Assembly (NCBI GenBank): GCA_003118195.1
Contig: BEXV01000057.1
Location: forward strand, 80,794-144,793
DNA: 64,000 nucleotides
Reading direction: 5' to 3'
From: Hemicentrotus pulcherrimus
Lineage: Eukaryota; Echinodermata; Echinoidea; Camarodonta; Strongylocentrotidae
Shown: in pieces, positions 1 through 13,470 of the stretch
Position numbering within the stretch: the stretch's first letter is position 1
How the letters are laid out: the number at the start of each line of letters is the position of its first letter
Position numbers and translations under genes: made by a program
The notes under the pieces: model-generated
Seen by the model: only the letters and a program-made list of their open reading frames with translations
Told to the model about the DNA's origin: nothing
Databases searched by the model: none

Positions 1-119
1 AAAAAAAAAATCATGTTTACAGACACTTCTTGCTTTTCCTTGAAAACAAAGTCATAATCTTTCAAAATATGTTGATATCTTAAGTAGGCTTAAATGTTCT
101 AAACCATTCTAACGCAAGA

Positions 120-1900
120 CGTTGTTTTTTCTCATAAACGCAATAATCATATCAAATTATTTAGTGCTAGCTTATACAAGATAACCCATTGTCAAAGTAA
201 TTTGCAGGATATAATTTCTCTAAACGTTTGAATAAATTCTTCTTTATTCCTAAGTGTGCTTTTTAGCAAGTATTAGGCTCTCATATAATCACTCTTACCT
301 TGGACAAATGTACATTTAACCCGGCATAATGACAGACAAATCTTCTCAATCTCATAATTTTGTTTCCCTTTTTCCAAGATCTTTTTTTCTTTCTGATCAT
401 CATGATAATAGGACACAAAGGAAATCCAAGTGGTCTTGCTAAGTATGCAACAGCCAAGATGTGTCTTTACTTCAATTCTTAATCTGACGACCACAAATTG
501 ACCACATTTGCAGGTTTAATTTTGCAAAGGCCACAATTTCTTTTTACATCTTACCATAAAAAAGGTCATTTTGCCGCAAATTACATGAATTCTAAGTTGT
601 TCATGTATTTCTCTTGAAAAGATCGACTAAAATGTTTTCAATAAATTCCTCTTTTAACTAACCGCGTCCTCTTCAACTTAAATAAAATCACTGTGACCCT
701 GCATATGCTGTAACACAGGGATACCAGTTAGAATTGATCAGAGGGCCTGAAAATCACCTAGAATGAGCTATTTTGTACCGAAAACAAACTATGATCTGAA
801 AATAACTTGCCACAAACTGGCATCCCTGGTAACAGTTAGCGTTACAAGGAATTTCTTTTTTTTGCATCTTTCACAAAGAACCTTGAAATTATCATTTCAT
901 ACCCTTTCTAAGTTAGGTAATCGTTAATTTCTTCCTTTTGTAAATCATAACTACTTTTTAATTAACCATTTCAATTGCCGTAGCACATCACAAATCTTTA
1001 AACATACACTTTAATCACATTTGAATTTACAGAACTAATAACTAAGTGTCATATTTCAATTCCCTAAACATTTAATAACTCATACTTTATACCCTAGCAT
1101 ATCTCACCCAAGCTTTTTACATAATTTTGGGGACCCTGCACATATTGTATCCTGAGCATACTCTGTATACTAAAATTCTCAATCCAAACGATAAATCTGT
1201 TTCTTTCTGTCCTTACAACCTTCACATAAAGAATATCAAATAATTCCCAATGGTATTTCCAGGTATGTTTATGACTCTTTAAGTATTTAAAACCTCTTAT
1301 TCAGCTTCTCTGTAATTCTTAATCTCCCAACATTAACTGATTATGTTTGTCTGTTTAATGCTCGATTGCCTCAAAACTTCACAAACATTTGAACATTTAC
1401 AAATAGCTTCTTCTAGGCCCATAAAATCAATTTCTTTTAGTGATAGCAATTTGCTGAAAAGATTTCCCCTAACCGTTTTATAAATCCTACTTTATATTTA
1501 AGCATGTTTAACCAATATCTAGATAATCAATCTGACCCTGGTAAGTTGTATGTTGTACAGGTAATTTTTTATTTTGGTTACTATCACACTCAAACTTCTC
1601 AAGGCTTAGGATAAACAGTAAAACATTATGTCATTTCCCCTTCTTCCGGTAAACCCCATCATCTAAATCAAACATAATAGAAGAATATCAAATAAGTCCA
1701 GGTGACATTACTTGGTATATTTATAGCCCACTTTTCAATTCTTTTAAAATTTATTCTAAATTCTTAATCTTTCGACATTTACGAAACATGTTTGTAGGCT
1801 TAATTCTCAATTGCCGCAAAACTTCAAAAGCGTTTCCAACATAAAGAGGTTGTTTTCGCCCATAAACTCAATCTTTAGATGTCCAGCATTTTGCTTGGAA
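120..1900. repeat. Degenerate tandem array, period about 0.42-0.45 kb
   Basis: Related blocks recur in the same order. ATTCTTAATCT followed by a TTTG..GG.TTAAT block occurs near 475, 1315 and 1760, with a weaker copy near 925. CCCATAAA.TCAAT-like blocks occur near 130, 1420 and 1855. GACCCTG blocks occur near 695, 1130 and 1535, and AAGAATATCAAATAA near 1230 and 1682. Copies are strongly diverged, so this is an old array. Confidence 0.6.
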
Positions 1901-2329
1901 GAGATGCAATTGAGATCCAAGGACACCTACGGCCAGTCACCTCTTTTGAGATGGCCGGCCATTAAAGGTGTTCCAAGCGGTCAATAAATGAAAAGCTTAT
2001 TATCCCCATTTACATTTAAAAAATCTTAATCTCCCTTTGATCCCACTTTGAAGTATGGCAGTCGGACCCTCATCCTTACCCCCCCTTCCTCAAAGCTTTT
2101 GTGTCCACTGACAACAGGTTCACTTCAACCCTTTTGCTTCCTCCTCCCACTAAATCTAATCAAACCCATGTAATCCTTCATCAATGCTCACCAAAACATC
2201 TTCAGCAACAGATGACAATCTTCTTCTTTTCCCCCCTTGCGTTTTTAATTTTCTCTCTCTCTCTATCTCTCTCTATCAATCTCTCAACCACAATCATAAA
2301 ACTCACTAGATTAATTCAATTAAAGACAT

Positions 2330-2750
2330 CAACACTACACTGCTATTTCACACCTCCGAAGGCATCTAAATCGCCGATGAATGGTCCAGAGGACAATTGA
2401 GCGATTGCTGCGATGCGCCCAGCTAGGGGTACCCTAATCCATCTTCTCAAGGAAGCACTCCACAATCGCTCATTGATGGACCCCCCGACATGTTGGAGTA
2501 GGATGCCAGTGTCCGGCTTATCCCATCAATGTTTTCATCCCCTATATCTACCTAGTCCCGCGCCTGAAAGCGGAAATGTTTGTGACGTGCCTTTCACAAC
2601 GAGTCCTTCACCATTGACATGTGTTCTACACTGTAGGCAAACAGGAGGATTTCATCCACTTATTATTGTCGTCCCCTTTTATTCCCTGACTCGTTTGTTA
2701 GTTTCCTCCACAAGATGCTCTGCTTATCTATCAATGTCTGAATAACAGAA
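2330..2750. promoter_or_regulatory. Complex intronic island, candidate regulatory module
   Basis: Higher-complexity, less AT-rich sequence than its surroundings, with no splice-bounded frame of known type. Candidate only; conservation was not tested. Confidence 0.25.
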
Positions 2751-2804
2751 CTTTTATATCAGATATAGATCATCATAGATGGAGTAGTTTTCCCTTCTGC
2801 TTTT

Positions 2805-2828
2805 CTCTCTCTCTCTCTCTCTCTCTCT
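2805..2828. repeat. (CT)n microsatellite
   Basis: About twelve uninterrupted CT units. Confidence 0.95.
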
Positions 2829-3599
2829 ACAGTACGTTGTCCACTATACCATAAATGTACAAAAACATGTAGGGAACATGTTATCAAGCTGAAAGATAAC
2901 ACTCATCTCAAAAGGTAATTAAAACTTAATATTTGTAGTTAGAAAGACAGACTAATTTCAGAGAATTTTGTGCACAATAATTTTTTTTTTAAGTGCATAT
3001 TCCAAATATGTATTTTACAGAGTATTAGAAAAATATGGTACAGGTATTAAGGATTACATGTACATTGCATATTCAGAACTAATATGCATCAATCTCAAAT
3101 GAGCTGTGTATTTGCTGCATAATAAATAGTTGTATTTGGACTGTATATATTTTATACTGACTTTTCACATTATTCATGTTGGGAAGTAGAACAATACAGA
3201 GAAGAGATAGGACAGAGCGCAGGACATAGGAAATAGGTATGGAAACAAAAAAATTCAAAAATATATACTTGTATTAACACAGAAGGGAGATAAAGAAGAA
3301 AAGCTGCAAACAAGATGTACAGCATAAAAATTAAGGAAATTAAGTCTTTAAAGATAATCAAATAGTACATTACTTTTTTCAAAATGTTACATTCATTTCA
3401 TTCTTGCATAATTCCTTCTTCGGGTTTATCTGAGATATAAGATTAAATATATTTTTCAGCCATGAATAATTTTATTTTAAATGATGAAAGACGAGAGGTC
3501 AAATGTGCTGGAACCCAGGCCTTTACACATAAAGAGAGAGGATACATGGTTAAGGCATATTTCACTAACTAGCAGAACAAATAATAAAAGCTTGTTAGA

Positions 3600-3990
3600 G
3601 GACTCAATACGTGAAAATGAATGAATGGGACCATGCTTTGGAACGAGCAAGGAAGGTGTGAGAGTTGCCACCATTGCCCCAATAACGATTTGTATAATGA
3701 CAAATCTGCTGTTAGAATCTCATTGTTTGGGGGATGGGGTCAGGAAGGGAAGGATTCTCTGTGGCTGTATAAAGACCAAACCTGCCCGTGTTTGGGGACT
3801 AATCTTGTTAACACCGCGCAAGCCTTACTCACCCCCTGATGAGACCAAACCCCGCCAGAAACGAGGCAGCGCCACGGCAACAATAACCAGGCCAGACGAT
3901 GATTTAGAGAGGCCCGATGTGGAGAGGCAATTGGTCAGGAGGCAATCAGGCGTGGAAGACACATTGAAGCCAGGAGTGGGTAAGAGAGCA
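3600..3990. promoter_or_regulatory. Complex intronic island, candidate regulatory module
   Basis: Less AT-rich than its flanks. A plus-strand frame is open from 3625 to 4158 (177 codons), but its product has no recognisable domain, becomes Lys/Asn-rich in the AT-rich end and lacks plausible splice context. I treat it as non-coding. Confidence 0.28.
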
Positions 3991-4769
3991 AAAGAGAGAA
4001 CAAAAAAGGAAAGAGGAAGACATTATAAGTTTATGAATTTCATAAAAAGACTCATAGAAAATAAAACGAAACTGAATGTGTACAACTTTTTGCACCTTAA
4101 ACATGTAAGCAACATATGCAAAAAGAAAATCATGATCAAGTCGAAGGGGCCCTTTTAAGATATGTTGTTTGATACTTTTACCAAAGTATAATGACCTATT
4201 GGACATACAGCCCCAAAAGTGTGATTCTCTTTCATGATATTTTGGTCTGATCCAAGAAGTAGGACTCTAAACTTGATACAATTATTGGATTCACTAAGAT
4301 CTGTCATCCAGTTGGAAACATACAATGAGACAAATACTTGCCCAATGGAATCACTGGCTTTTGGTTGCAAGTGGGTTAAAAAAAGACACCTTAATTGTTT
4401 ACTTCAGTTTAAAGCAAACTTTCAAAGAACTACATGTAAAAAATGAAAAATCATGTTCCCAATATAAACTGACATGCTAGAATAATCTACCTTTACACCC
4501 ACATACACTACATAATTGATACATCGTTAAAATAGTTTTTGTAAGAGTCACATGTAAATGTCTATTGTGCTCAAATTCATTGTTGTTGGTTTTCTTACTG
4601 TAAACGACATCTGTTAATCAACGTCAAGCAACCTAATCACAATTTTAATGGATTAAAAAATTACTAATGGCAAAACAAAATTAGAAAGCATATAGTTTCA
4701 GAAGGCTAGAAAACAATAAGCTGGCAAATAACATCATTAAATATTTTGCAAAATCACATTATTACTTAC

Positions 4770-4781
4770 GGTGATAAAGTC
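4770..4781 (-). CDS. sowah: SOWAH 12-nt microexon encoding DFIT
   Basis: On the minus strand a long pyrimidine-rich stretch free of AG runs to CGACCCACAG. Twelve bases, GACTTTATCACC, follow and then a consensus GTAAGT donor. No other AG lies in the roughly 70 bases upstream, so the acceptor choice is clear. The exon reads Asp-Phe-Ile-Thr in phase 0 and supplies exactly the residues expected after ...PGLATKK of the exon at 44760-44861, since the family reads PGL..KRDF(I/V)TGFTCLHWAAKHG. The next exon should begin with Gly and the TCLHWAAKHG-type ankyrin motif. I did not find it in bases 1-4763, so it is probably outside the window. Support comes from splice sites, phase and protein continuity together; the 12 bases alone would prove nothing. 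Confidence 0.72.
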
Positions 4782-6965
4782 CTGTGGGTCGGTGATTGAT
4801 GAGGCGATAATATGGAGGAAATGGAGAGAAAAATAGAAGGAAAAACAAACATAGAGTTAATTGTTTAATACAAATGAAATAGCTTAGAGTGGAAGAAAAC
4901 AGGAAACATTTGATATGAAACTTTTACAACCATCAGAGTGTATACTTTTCATATTGGGAGAAAAGGTAATTTATAGGTACAGGCTGTGTATGGTTATATA
5001 TACAATCATAAGAAAATATTTCCCAAACATGATTCTATGTGTGAGAGTGAACAAATACAAAGATTATGAATACAAAAATTATTAACTGACAATAATCTGT
5101 CTAAATCCATTTACAATGCAACATTGCATAATCATAATACATGTACTATTGATTGTCTAGAAAATATTTCATAACATGAAGCTCTTTTTTTTCCAAAAGT
5201 AAACTCTATATTTGTCATCATTCAAAATTACTGCAATACACACTATGCAGATGATTATGAAACACAAAAATAATTTATAAGCAGGAGATAAATGAAATGA
5301 TAATTTTGCCCGCATATCAAAGTTCATTCTTAGTTCCGCTCGTCTATGACTCATATACAATACTCTACTGACCCAAACAAGTGAAGTCAGGTGAAGTTCC
5401 TAAAAAATTTATGGTTTTTATTTGCCTGGTCTAACAATACATACATAGACTATCAAATTAATACTACAAATGAAAACAAAATTCTCCAATAAAGAAGTGG
5501 GAAAAACATCTTTACTGTGAGAATATTTTTTTCACTACATTTGCTAAATTACAGCGTAACAGCCGTGTAAAATTGAATCACAATGACATTCCTCTTTTAA
5601 TCACCATGATTTTGTCAGAGGGTAATCTCCGTAGAAGATGAAACACAAAATAATTTGTAGACGCTACCCCCGATGACAATAATTGTTGACCGAGAATGGG
5701 GAACACAATATTTGACGACGACAATTGACTACAGTTGATATGCCCTAGTTGCTTCTTTGCATGGTAGCGGAGCCGTGAAATGCGAAGCAGAAAGGCTATT
5801 ATGATATCCCTGAGCAAATAGTAATTCTCCATATTGTTTATGTGTTATTCTGTTGTTTTTCTCTTGCAAAACATAATTCTATTTTAGTCTAGAGAAAGAG
5901 CAGCTGTCAATGGCCTGCGGAAGTCATTTACAGAGTTTGGATTTCATAAATTAAAAAGAAAGATCAATTAACTCTCAACCAACATAAAGTGAGACTCAAT
6001 CAAATTTTATGACGTTGTTTGTTGCATATTTGTTTTGATTACATACATGCTTTAGTATAAAGGCAAATGGAGAAGTTTTTGTATGGTGTAAAATGAAATG
6101 TATTTGTTACATCATCATCGGATCAAAACAACAAAGAAAGAATATGGATACAAATTATATTGCATGTTTAGTTGCTACAAGAGAGGTTTTACATTAATAA
6201 TATAAATAACATTATTTTACAACCCTTTTGCATGTTGTACTGATACTTCACAATATATTAACAACAAGTTTACATAGCATATGGCTTTGCTGGATTAAAA
6301 TTTTTAATAAAGTTGTGAAAAGAGAACTTACAAAGTTAATATCCTTTACTAAATGGATTGGGAGCAAGCTTCATGAATATCTAACCACTGGTGCCAAATT
6401 ATTGGGGGAAAAATGCTTGAAGCTATGTCTACTGAAATGAATGATACAGTTACCACCAAACTTTTTTCTACTTTAAACTAATTTTAATCGACATTGCATT
6501 AAACTGCTAATGGCTGGAAATATCACGCAAGAAATAATGGCTGGAAACCCGCAAGTCTGATCAACCAAGCGTTCTTTGTCCTCAATAAAAGAAAAATAAC
6601 CTCAAAAAGTCAAGATGGCCGAATGATCTGCTTTTGACAATAAGGAAGCTCGTAATGACAGGATATACCGTGAGCAAGAACTAAAGTTTTTCGTTCATAC
6701 ATTACGCAAACAAGAGATTTGTCATTTGTTGCATCCTCCTCTCAAACAATACAGTCAATGGGTAGGAGCAGACCACATCCATGCATCACAACCTCTCATA
6801 TCCTAAATGTGTTTTCATCAATTGCTTTTATGCCAAGCCTATACTTGTTGAATGGGATGGGTGCTTTCCCACCATGGATGTATATAGATGCCATCAACTT
6901 TACAGAGGATTTTGATTATGAATAAAGTTCTTCTTTTATACTCCCCCCTACCCCACCCCCTCACT

Positions 6966-6977
6966 GCTCTCACTTTC

Positions 6978-7018
<41 letters not shown>

Positions 7019-7031
7019 ATACCTCTCTCTG
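6966..7031. repeat. (CT)n-rich microsatellite
   Basis: CT units with a few CCT and TTT interruptions. Confidence 0.93.
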
Positions 7032-7739
7032 TATCATCTATCAAGTACATTGTACTGTTAGATGAGATGAAGTTGCTATCAAAATATAAAGAATGATCAA
7101 CGGAAATTTCTTTTTTATTAACCTCCAACTAAAAGATCAAAAGGAACTAAACAAATGCAGACAAAATGTTAAAATTTCACACTATCAGATTTACCAACCT
7201 AAAATTTGATTTGATTTAAAAAGTTTTTTTTTTTAAGGTTTGATACAACATTTCAAGAAAGAAATCAGGATAATTGCTCTTTAGACAGAAATTTCATAAC
7301 AAACTAATTTTCCATGATAATACTTTTAAACACATTTATGAATCAAATGAATACATTCCAAGGTATTAAAATGTATTAATGAGATAATTAAAAGTTTAAA
7401 TAAAAATTATATTTTTGTGGTGGAGGGGAGGAAGAATTGATGAATACTCAAACAGTCGAGAAAAAGAAGGAATCACATAACCTGTTACCAACCTCTACAC
7501 AAATTTTTAAAATGTGGGACGATCTTTAAATAAAGTCTATAAAATGTTTAAAATCCCATCCGTCATTCCTAATCCTTTTATAAAAATATGTTATAATGTG
7601 AAGTACACTTGCATTATTTGTGTACCAGTTCCCAAAGTTTGTGAAAGCAAATGTAATGGCTCATTTGAGTTACGTGTAATGAGCATTGAGGTGAAATTGG
7701 CAATTAATCTTAGCACTTTTAACCCACACAAAGTTACAN

Positions 7740-7781
<42 letters not shown>

Positions 7782-7782
7782 A
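7740..7782. repeat. (CA)n microsatellite with one N
   Basis: About seventeen CA units; an N at 7739 sits at the left edge. Confidence 0.96.
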
Positions 7783-8727
7783 AAAAAGGGCTTTATACTA
7801 CTTTAGAGGTTGCATGCAAGACTAGACCGATTCTTAATAAATCATTTTCCAAACAAACAAAGATTACAAAACACCCCTCCTCCTCCTCTTTCCGGAAAAG
7901 GGATGCGCTTTGTGTACCCCGTAAGATTGGCAGCTGTAAATGACCTGTGCAACGAGTTTACACAAGGTCATACTTTTGTGAGGTCTGGTTTGGTTTCATT
8001 TTTACTGCATGCCAAAAGGTGATTTCTGTAACCGAGCCTTTTGATTGCAGGTTGAAATCTTTTAAGATCATTATGCAAATATTAGGAAATGAGTTGTGTG
8101 TAGGCTGAAGCGTTCAACAAGGGACCTTCATGGTACAGGTTTGTATAACCACAATACTAATTGCTAGCAGTCAATAGCACTTTTAATGATTCAACTAATT
8201 TGTTTCCTTTGTATATCTTATGTATGGTCCTGTGTCCCACTGGACCTTCAACTAATTGGTACATTGGTTTATTAGGCGTTGGGTTAGGTTTTCATTGGAC
8301 ATAGACTTAAATTCTACATTTCATTCATCGGACACTCTGAATAACTTTTTTTAAAAATCACATTTAAGACAGGAAAATTAATAAATTCATTCATTTCCTT
8401 GAAACCTTGAATTTGAGAGTCATGTAAGCTCAAATAATTTTTTGCTGAACGATAAATGTAAATTTTGACCAGGCAAATCAGATTAGTTTTTACTAATTCA
8501 AATACATTTATAAATTCAAATTACACCAAAAGCAGAATTGAGATTAAATATGAAAATGTTATCACAAGAATGGGATATGCAATAAGTATCATATTGGCAA
8601 CGTAAATGAACATAACAATAAACCTTTTCTTCATACAGCCTGTCTGTAATCTGGAAAAACACTTTCAATGCAATAGTTTCAGAGCAATAATTTCCTGCAG
8701 ATCACAATTCTCTGGATACAAACTATG

Positions 8728-8835
8728 GTACTTTATGGTCAATGAACTTCAGAGATAGATATACTTTACGGTTTATGATTTCAGAGATGGATATACTTGA
8801 TGGTCTATGAACTGTAGAGATGGAGATAGAGATAA
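8728..8835. repeat. Minisatellite, three units of about 40 bp
   Basis: A unit of the form TATGGTC.ATGAACT..AGAGATGGATATACTT recurs three times with substitutions, ending in AGAGATGGAGATAGAGATA. Confidence 0.7.
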
Positions 8836-9479
8836 ACACATGTCATTTAGCTAAATTTATTTGGAAAAATATCAAACTGCCATCTATCATTTTGTAATCA
8901 AACAAATGATGTGCATCTGTGAAACTTCTGAGATTGTGGTTGTTATTTTTGTGAAATGATCATCATGATACATGGAATAATATATTTGTTTAATTTTCAT
9001 ATATGCATGTAATAAGATATTTTTTTGAATAACGGTTGGGTACAGGAGTCTATCTTGGGTAGTCGATTTAGAGTAAGATCACATACACATGGCTTGAAGT
9101 GAGGTGCTACATGTATATAAAATGCTGACATATAATTCTAGGGATAACAACCTAAACAGCAATCATTAACTATACACCAGGGAATGGAGAGACAAGTTTG
9201 TCAAAGTGCATCGTGAATTTGTGATGGACCAAATTTAGTCCAACAACCATTTGTACTTGAGAGAAATGGAAACATTACACTTTTCCTCAGTATCCCCTGC
9301 GGTAGAAATACATTTGCAATCAGATATTACAAAAATATTAATGGATAGTTGATGATCATACACCACTCTACGAACAGAATGAGAAAATTGAGTAAATTGA
9401 AAAATGTAATGTAGTGGACAGTGCTACTGGCCTAGCTGAATCCTAATGCATCAAGAAGACTTTGATTAAAAGTACATCT

Positions 9480-10175
9480 TGTGTGCGTTCAGTTAACGAC
9501 CACAAGACAGTTCTTCTGGTCATCAACCTTCCCAGGACTCCTCAAACTTTAACCAGATACACTCTAGGAGAGTGTCAAGACCTTCATCAGGATGAGTCGT
9601 CCTCCTAATCAGGGTTATTCCGCATGGACTGCATCATCTTAGTGCAGTGACTTTGCACTGTGGTCATTAAACAAGGTACCTCTGGAAGACAATAGCTCCA
9701 TACATCACAACGCTCCCACTCCGCCAATCCTTCCTTAAGTACATGCCAGAGAGAGTCCTTGTCACCCTGAATTTAGCTCCCAGAAATGATTATTCAATCC
9801 TAGGACCTTGACGCAGCCTGGTTCCTCATCATCATCATCAGCAATCGCCCTCGTGTTCCTCGTCGTTCTGTCCGCGGAACAATGGTCGCGCAGAAGGGGC
9901 GCTCTCTGTTTCGTTTCGGAAAAGGCAAGGACACGGCTCATTAGCAGAAGACGATACCCACAAATCAGCCAACAAGGAGAAAACACATGTAAGCTCAATC
10001 GGGACACCTCATGGTTTTGACATCAGGGAACGGAGGAATATCACGAGTTGATGATGGAGAAATGATGGGGTGATTGCCTCCCAATCATCTCCCATTGTTG
10101 TTGCGGAGTTTGATGATGATGGTAATATGATGAGATAGGGAGGCTTGGGGGTCACACCGACGTTTCTTTTGTTTC
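9480..10175. promoter_or_regulatory. Complex intronic island with CpG-containing core, candidate regulatory module
   Basis: The core at about 9830-9960 is GC- and CpG-richer than its surroundings and includes a short CAT triplet run. Open frames on both strands (about 70-80 codons) have no recognisable product. Confidence 0.3.
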
Positions 10176-11158
10176 CAAGATGAGTTGGAAGCACTATTTC
10201 CATTTTGTGTATACTTTTCTCTACAGTACTCATGAGTTTTTTTCCGTGAGACAGATAAAGGATAGTTTCCAGTGGAACTATGACAGGCTGTGGGAATGTA
10301 ACATAACCCTTGTACTTTTCACATTCCTAATAAATTGTCGAATAGCTGTAAAACCAAAAGGAATCATGTTCAAGATTTATTCCCACATAAAACCAAAATT
10401 GCAAAACCAATGATAACACCAATTCTTTTCTATTTCAACTGTATGTTATCTACGACATTGGACTGACTTTGAAAATTACATTGAAAATAACTTTCATCAG
10501 GGAGCACAAGTGTGAACCTGCATTCCAGGTTTTATCCACACAGAAATATTTCCAATTCCATTTCATTTTTGTGAAATTGTATGAGAGTTGTAGAAAGGGA
10601 ATGGAGGGAACAAACATGAAGACGGAGGAAAAATGGCAGATAAGGGAGAAAATAAAAGAGAAGAATAATTTCAAAAATGAAAGAGACTGAGAAAAGGAAT
10701 AGATTCCAGAAGTAGATTTTGATTGTATCAGAAACAATCTTAAGTATTCTTTACACTACATCTAACTGAACTGGCCAGTGGAACAGAGATAATAAAATAG
10801 TAACAAGTTCTACATTTTGAGACATTATCTGTTGTCTATACTCTACATGTAGCTTGCACAATAGAATACAACCCTCAGCATAAAATAAAAAAATAAAAAA
10901 ATACAATAGAAGTGAAAGTAGATGAACAGGGTAAACAATTGAAACAAGACACAAATGGAAGATATTAAGGTTGCCCGAGAGAGGAACAAGACGAAAAACA
11001 TAGACAACAAGCGTAGAAATGGAGTGACTTTTTTTTTGGTTGTCTAGGTAAGGCAAGACTGAATCAATCACACACTGCCCGGGGTGAAGATTACAGCGGA
11101 TGTGTAGGAGAGAGAATTATCAAATCAATATCAGGTCTTGAGCAGCTGGGTGAGACCA

Positions 11159-11197
11159 GATAGAAAGAAAGAGAGACAGAGAGGGACAGAGGGAGAC

Positions 11198-11244
<47 letters not shown>

Positions 11245-11505
11245 GAGACAGAGATAGAGAGAGACAGAGAAATAGAGAAAGACAGAGCGAGAAAGAGAGA
11301 CAGAGACGGAGAGACGGAGAAACAGAGACGGAGAGAGACACACAAACACAGAGATACAGAGAGAGACACAGAGATACAGAGAGAGACACAGAGAGAAAGA
11401 GGGAGACAGAGAGAGACAGAGGGAGACAGTGAGAGAGAGAGACAAAAACACACACAGACGGAGAGACAGAGAGAGAGGCAGAGAGACGGAGAGCGAGGAA
11501 GGCTC
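11159..11505. repeat. Polypurine GA/GACA tract
   Basis: About 350 bp of GAGA, GACAGA and GAGACGGA units. All three minus-strand frames are open as Leu/Ser/Cys-rich readings, which is an artefact of the repeat. Confidence 0.95.
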
Positions 11506-11587
11506 AGGTAACTCAGCAATAAGCAGGATTTATTTCATGATAAACTAGTTTTCTGTCTTGTGACATATATTCTAAATATAATCAAAT

Positions 11588-11630
11588 GTTAGATGTTGCC
11601 TCATGGAATGTTAGATGTTGCCTCATTAAA
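11588..11630. repeat. Tandem duplication, about 21 bp
   Basis: GTTAGATGTTGCCTCAT occurs twice in direct succession. Confidence 0.8.
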
Positions 11631-12770
11631 TGTCTAAGAGCCTTCTGGAAGCTGTAAACGAATGTCGTCTTGTAGGATTCGAACACTGTTCTTACACGTG
11701 AGAAAGCAGTGCCATTAGATATAATAGGGCAATTGTCTTTATATTTTACATGTTTATCCCTATCCACAATTAAGTAGGAATGGTTTCACACATACTGGAA
11801 ATGATATCATAAAAGCAAACAATATCATGAAAAATGGACTGAAACGTGTGAGGGTGTCTACATCTTTGAAATTCTTCACTTGATCAGAAAGAAAGAAAAA
11901 AATCAGTTTATCATTCCAGTGAAGAGCCACAATAATTACTGCTAACAAACTGTCCCATAGATTTAACACCTAGGAAATGTATCTGCAAGTGTTTGTTCAT
12001 CTCTTCCAATTCCGATGATTCCATTTCAGTGATTTTCATTCCTCAAGTTATCAGCATGGAGGCATATTCAATTATTTTGGTCTCCGCTAGGAATTGTAAC
12101 ACTTGAATAATATAACCTCATTCATTCTTATTCCAAACAAGAGCATATCTGTGCATGTTATCACACCTTGGAATGAAAGAAATCCCAAGTATGCCTGCTG
12201 TTCTTTCAAATTAAACAACGTCAAGCATGAAAAATTAAAAAAGGTCCCCAATCTTCCAAAACACCACCCCCTCCGATCCTACCTGAAAAGATAACAAGTC
12301 GATCCTTTTGTGGTAAAAACTTGCGAATTTAATTTAGCTTTTTTTTCAAGGTCACGATCGACACTCTCCATCAAAGGGAATTGCCCTGTAGCTAGATGCC
12401 TACTGTTTGAGTGGGTGTCGAAGTAACACCTTTATCAAATTCTGTCCTTTTTGCTATGAGCGGCTTGGGACAGCTTAACAAGTTCAGAAACAGAGAGTCA
12501 ACAAACAGAATCACCCACTGCTACCAGCACGCTGATTTGATGTCAGAGAGGTGAGAAAACCAGCGTCAAATGGAGGTTGAAATGTTGGCTTAGGAAAAAG
12601 AAAATGGAAGAGGTTTGTAACCTTTGTAATTGCATTCTATCTGAGTGTAATGATTATTTCCCCAAGGTGAATATCATCTTCAACCAAAGAACGCCACTGG
12701 CAAATGGCAATATATGAATCAAATTAAAATGTGTATGTAGAACAAAACTTGCGAGCATCTATACAGCAAA

Positions 12771-12778
12771 ACAGACAT

Positions 12779-12809
<31 letters not shown>

Positions 12810-12850
12810 AACAAGACAGAGAGAGAGAGAGAGGGGAGGGAGGAGACTGA
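12771..12850. repeat. (ACAG)n/(GA)n microsatellite
   Basis: ACAGACAG units pass into a GA and GGGA run. Confidence 0.92.
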
Positions 12851-13194
12851 GAGATTGAGAAAGAAAAAAAAGCTCACTGTACTAAACAGTGTTTTCACAT
12901 CTCCTTTGGATAAGGACAAAGTACCTTCATTAACATACAGCTTGATCCTTGACAATGAAACCATAGCCAATTTGCGGGGTAGTCTAAAAGGATGTTTAAT
13001 GTTCGGATCAGCAGATTCTTTCTATACTACATGCCCTTTGTCATAGAGACCCCTCTCAAACTGAAATCAATACTTCATTATGTTCATGAGATGTAACATA
13101 CCCACCCTTTTTCATCGATTATCAACCAACTTCCACATCAAGCATCTTTAGGATAGAAGGAAACAAAACAGCATCTCAATAATGGATCACATGT

Positions 13195-13470
13195 GCATCG
13201 ATGAAACGTTTTGATAAGGAGTTCCTGTCCCAAAGCCCCTCCCCGGGGTTCTACTGTCCCACACACGGGAGCCTGGGGAGAGCATAAACAGGGATGCCGG
13301 CTGCGTCTGGCCAGCCTAACACGCCTAGCAGCTTTGCAGCATCGGCTTCCAGGGGGTGACGTGGGAAGTGGAGGGTAATTAGCACAGTCACTCCAGGCTT
13401 CTCCCAGCATCCCCTCTGCAGAGCAGACCACAAACCCAGCGGATCGCAAGACAGCTACACAAAAGAAGGG
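13195..13470. promoter_or_regulatory. Complex GC-richer island, candidate regulatory module
   Basis: One of the GC-richer stretches of the giant intron. It contains a homeodomain-like GGTAATTAGCAC. A minus-strand frame of 147 codons crosses it, but the product (Cys/Arg/Pro-rich) shows no domain. Confidence 0.32.

Larger units (their letters stand above)
1..4769 (-). other. SOWAH intron downstream of the DFIT exon (partial)
   Basis: This begins with the GTAAGT donor at 4764-4769 and runs off the left edge. It contains a degenerate tandem array (about 120-1900), two more complex islands (about 2330-2750 and 3600-3990), a CT run at 2805-2828 and otherwise AT-rich unique-looking DNA. No exon encoding the expected continuation (G-F/Y-T-x-L-H-W-A-A-K) was found on the minus strand. 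Confidence 0.6.

Noticed and set aside
3625..4158. 177-codon plus-strand frame
   Set aside because: No recognisable domain, opposite strand to the gene, and its end drifts into AT-rich Lys/Asn-rich sequence.
1..4763. The ankyrin exon expected after DFIT
   Set aside because: No minus-strand sequence encoding an LHWAAKHG- or TALHLA-type motif was found here.
11091..11519. Overlapping minus-strand frames of 106-142 codons rich in Leu/Ser/Cys
   Set aside because: They are the complement of a GA/GACA tract; all three frames are open because the repeat lacks stop codons.
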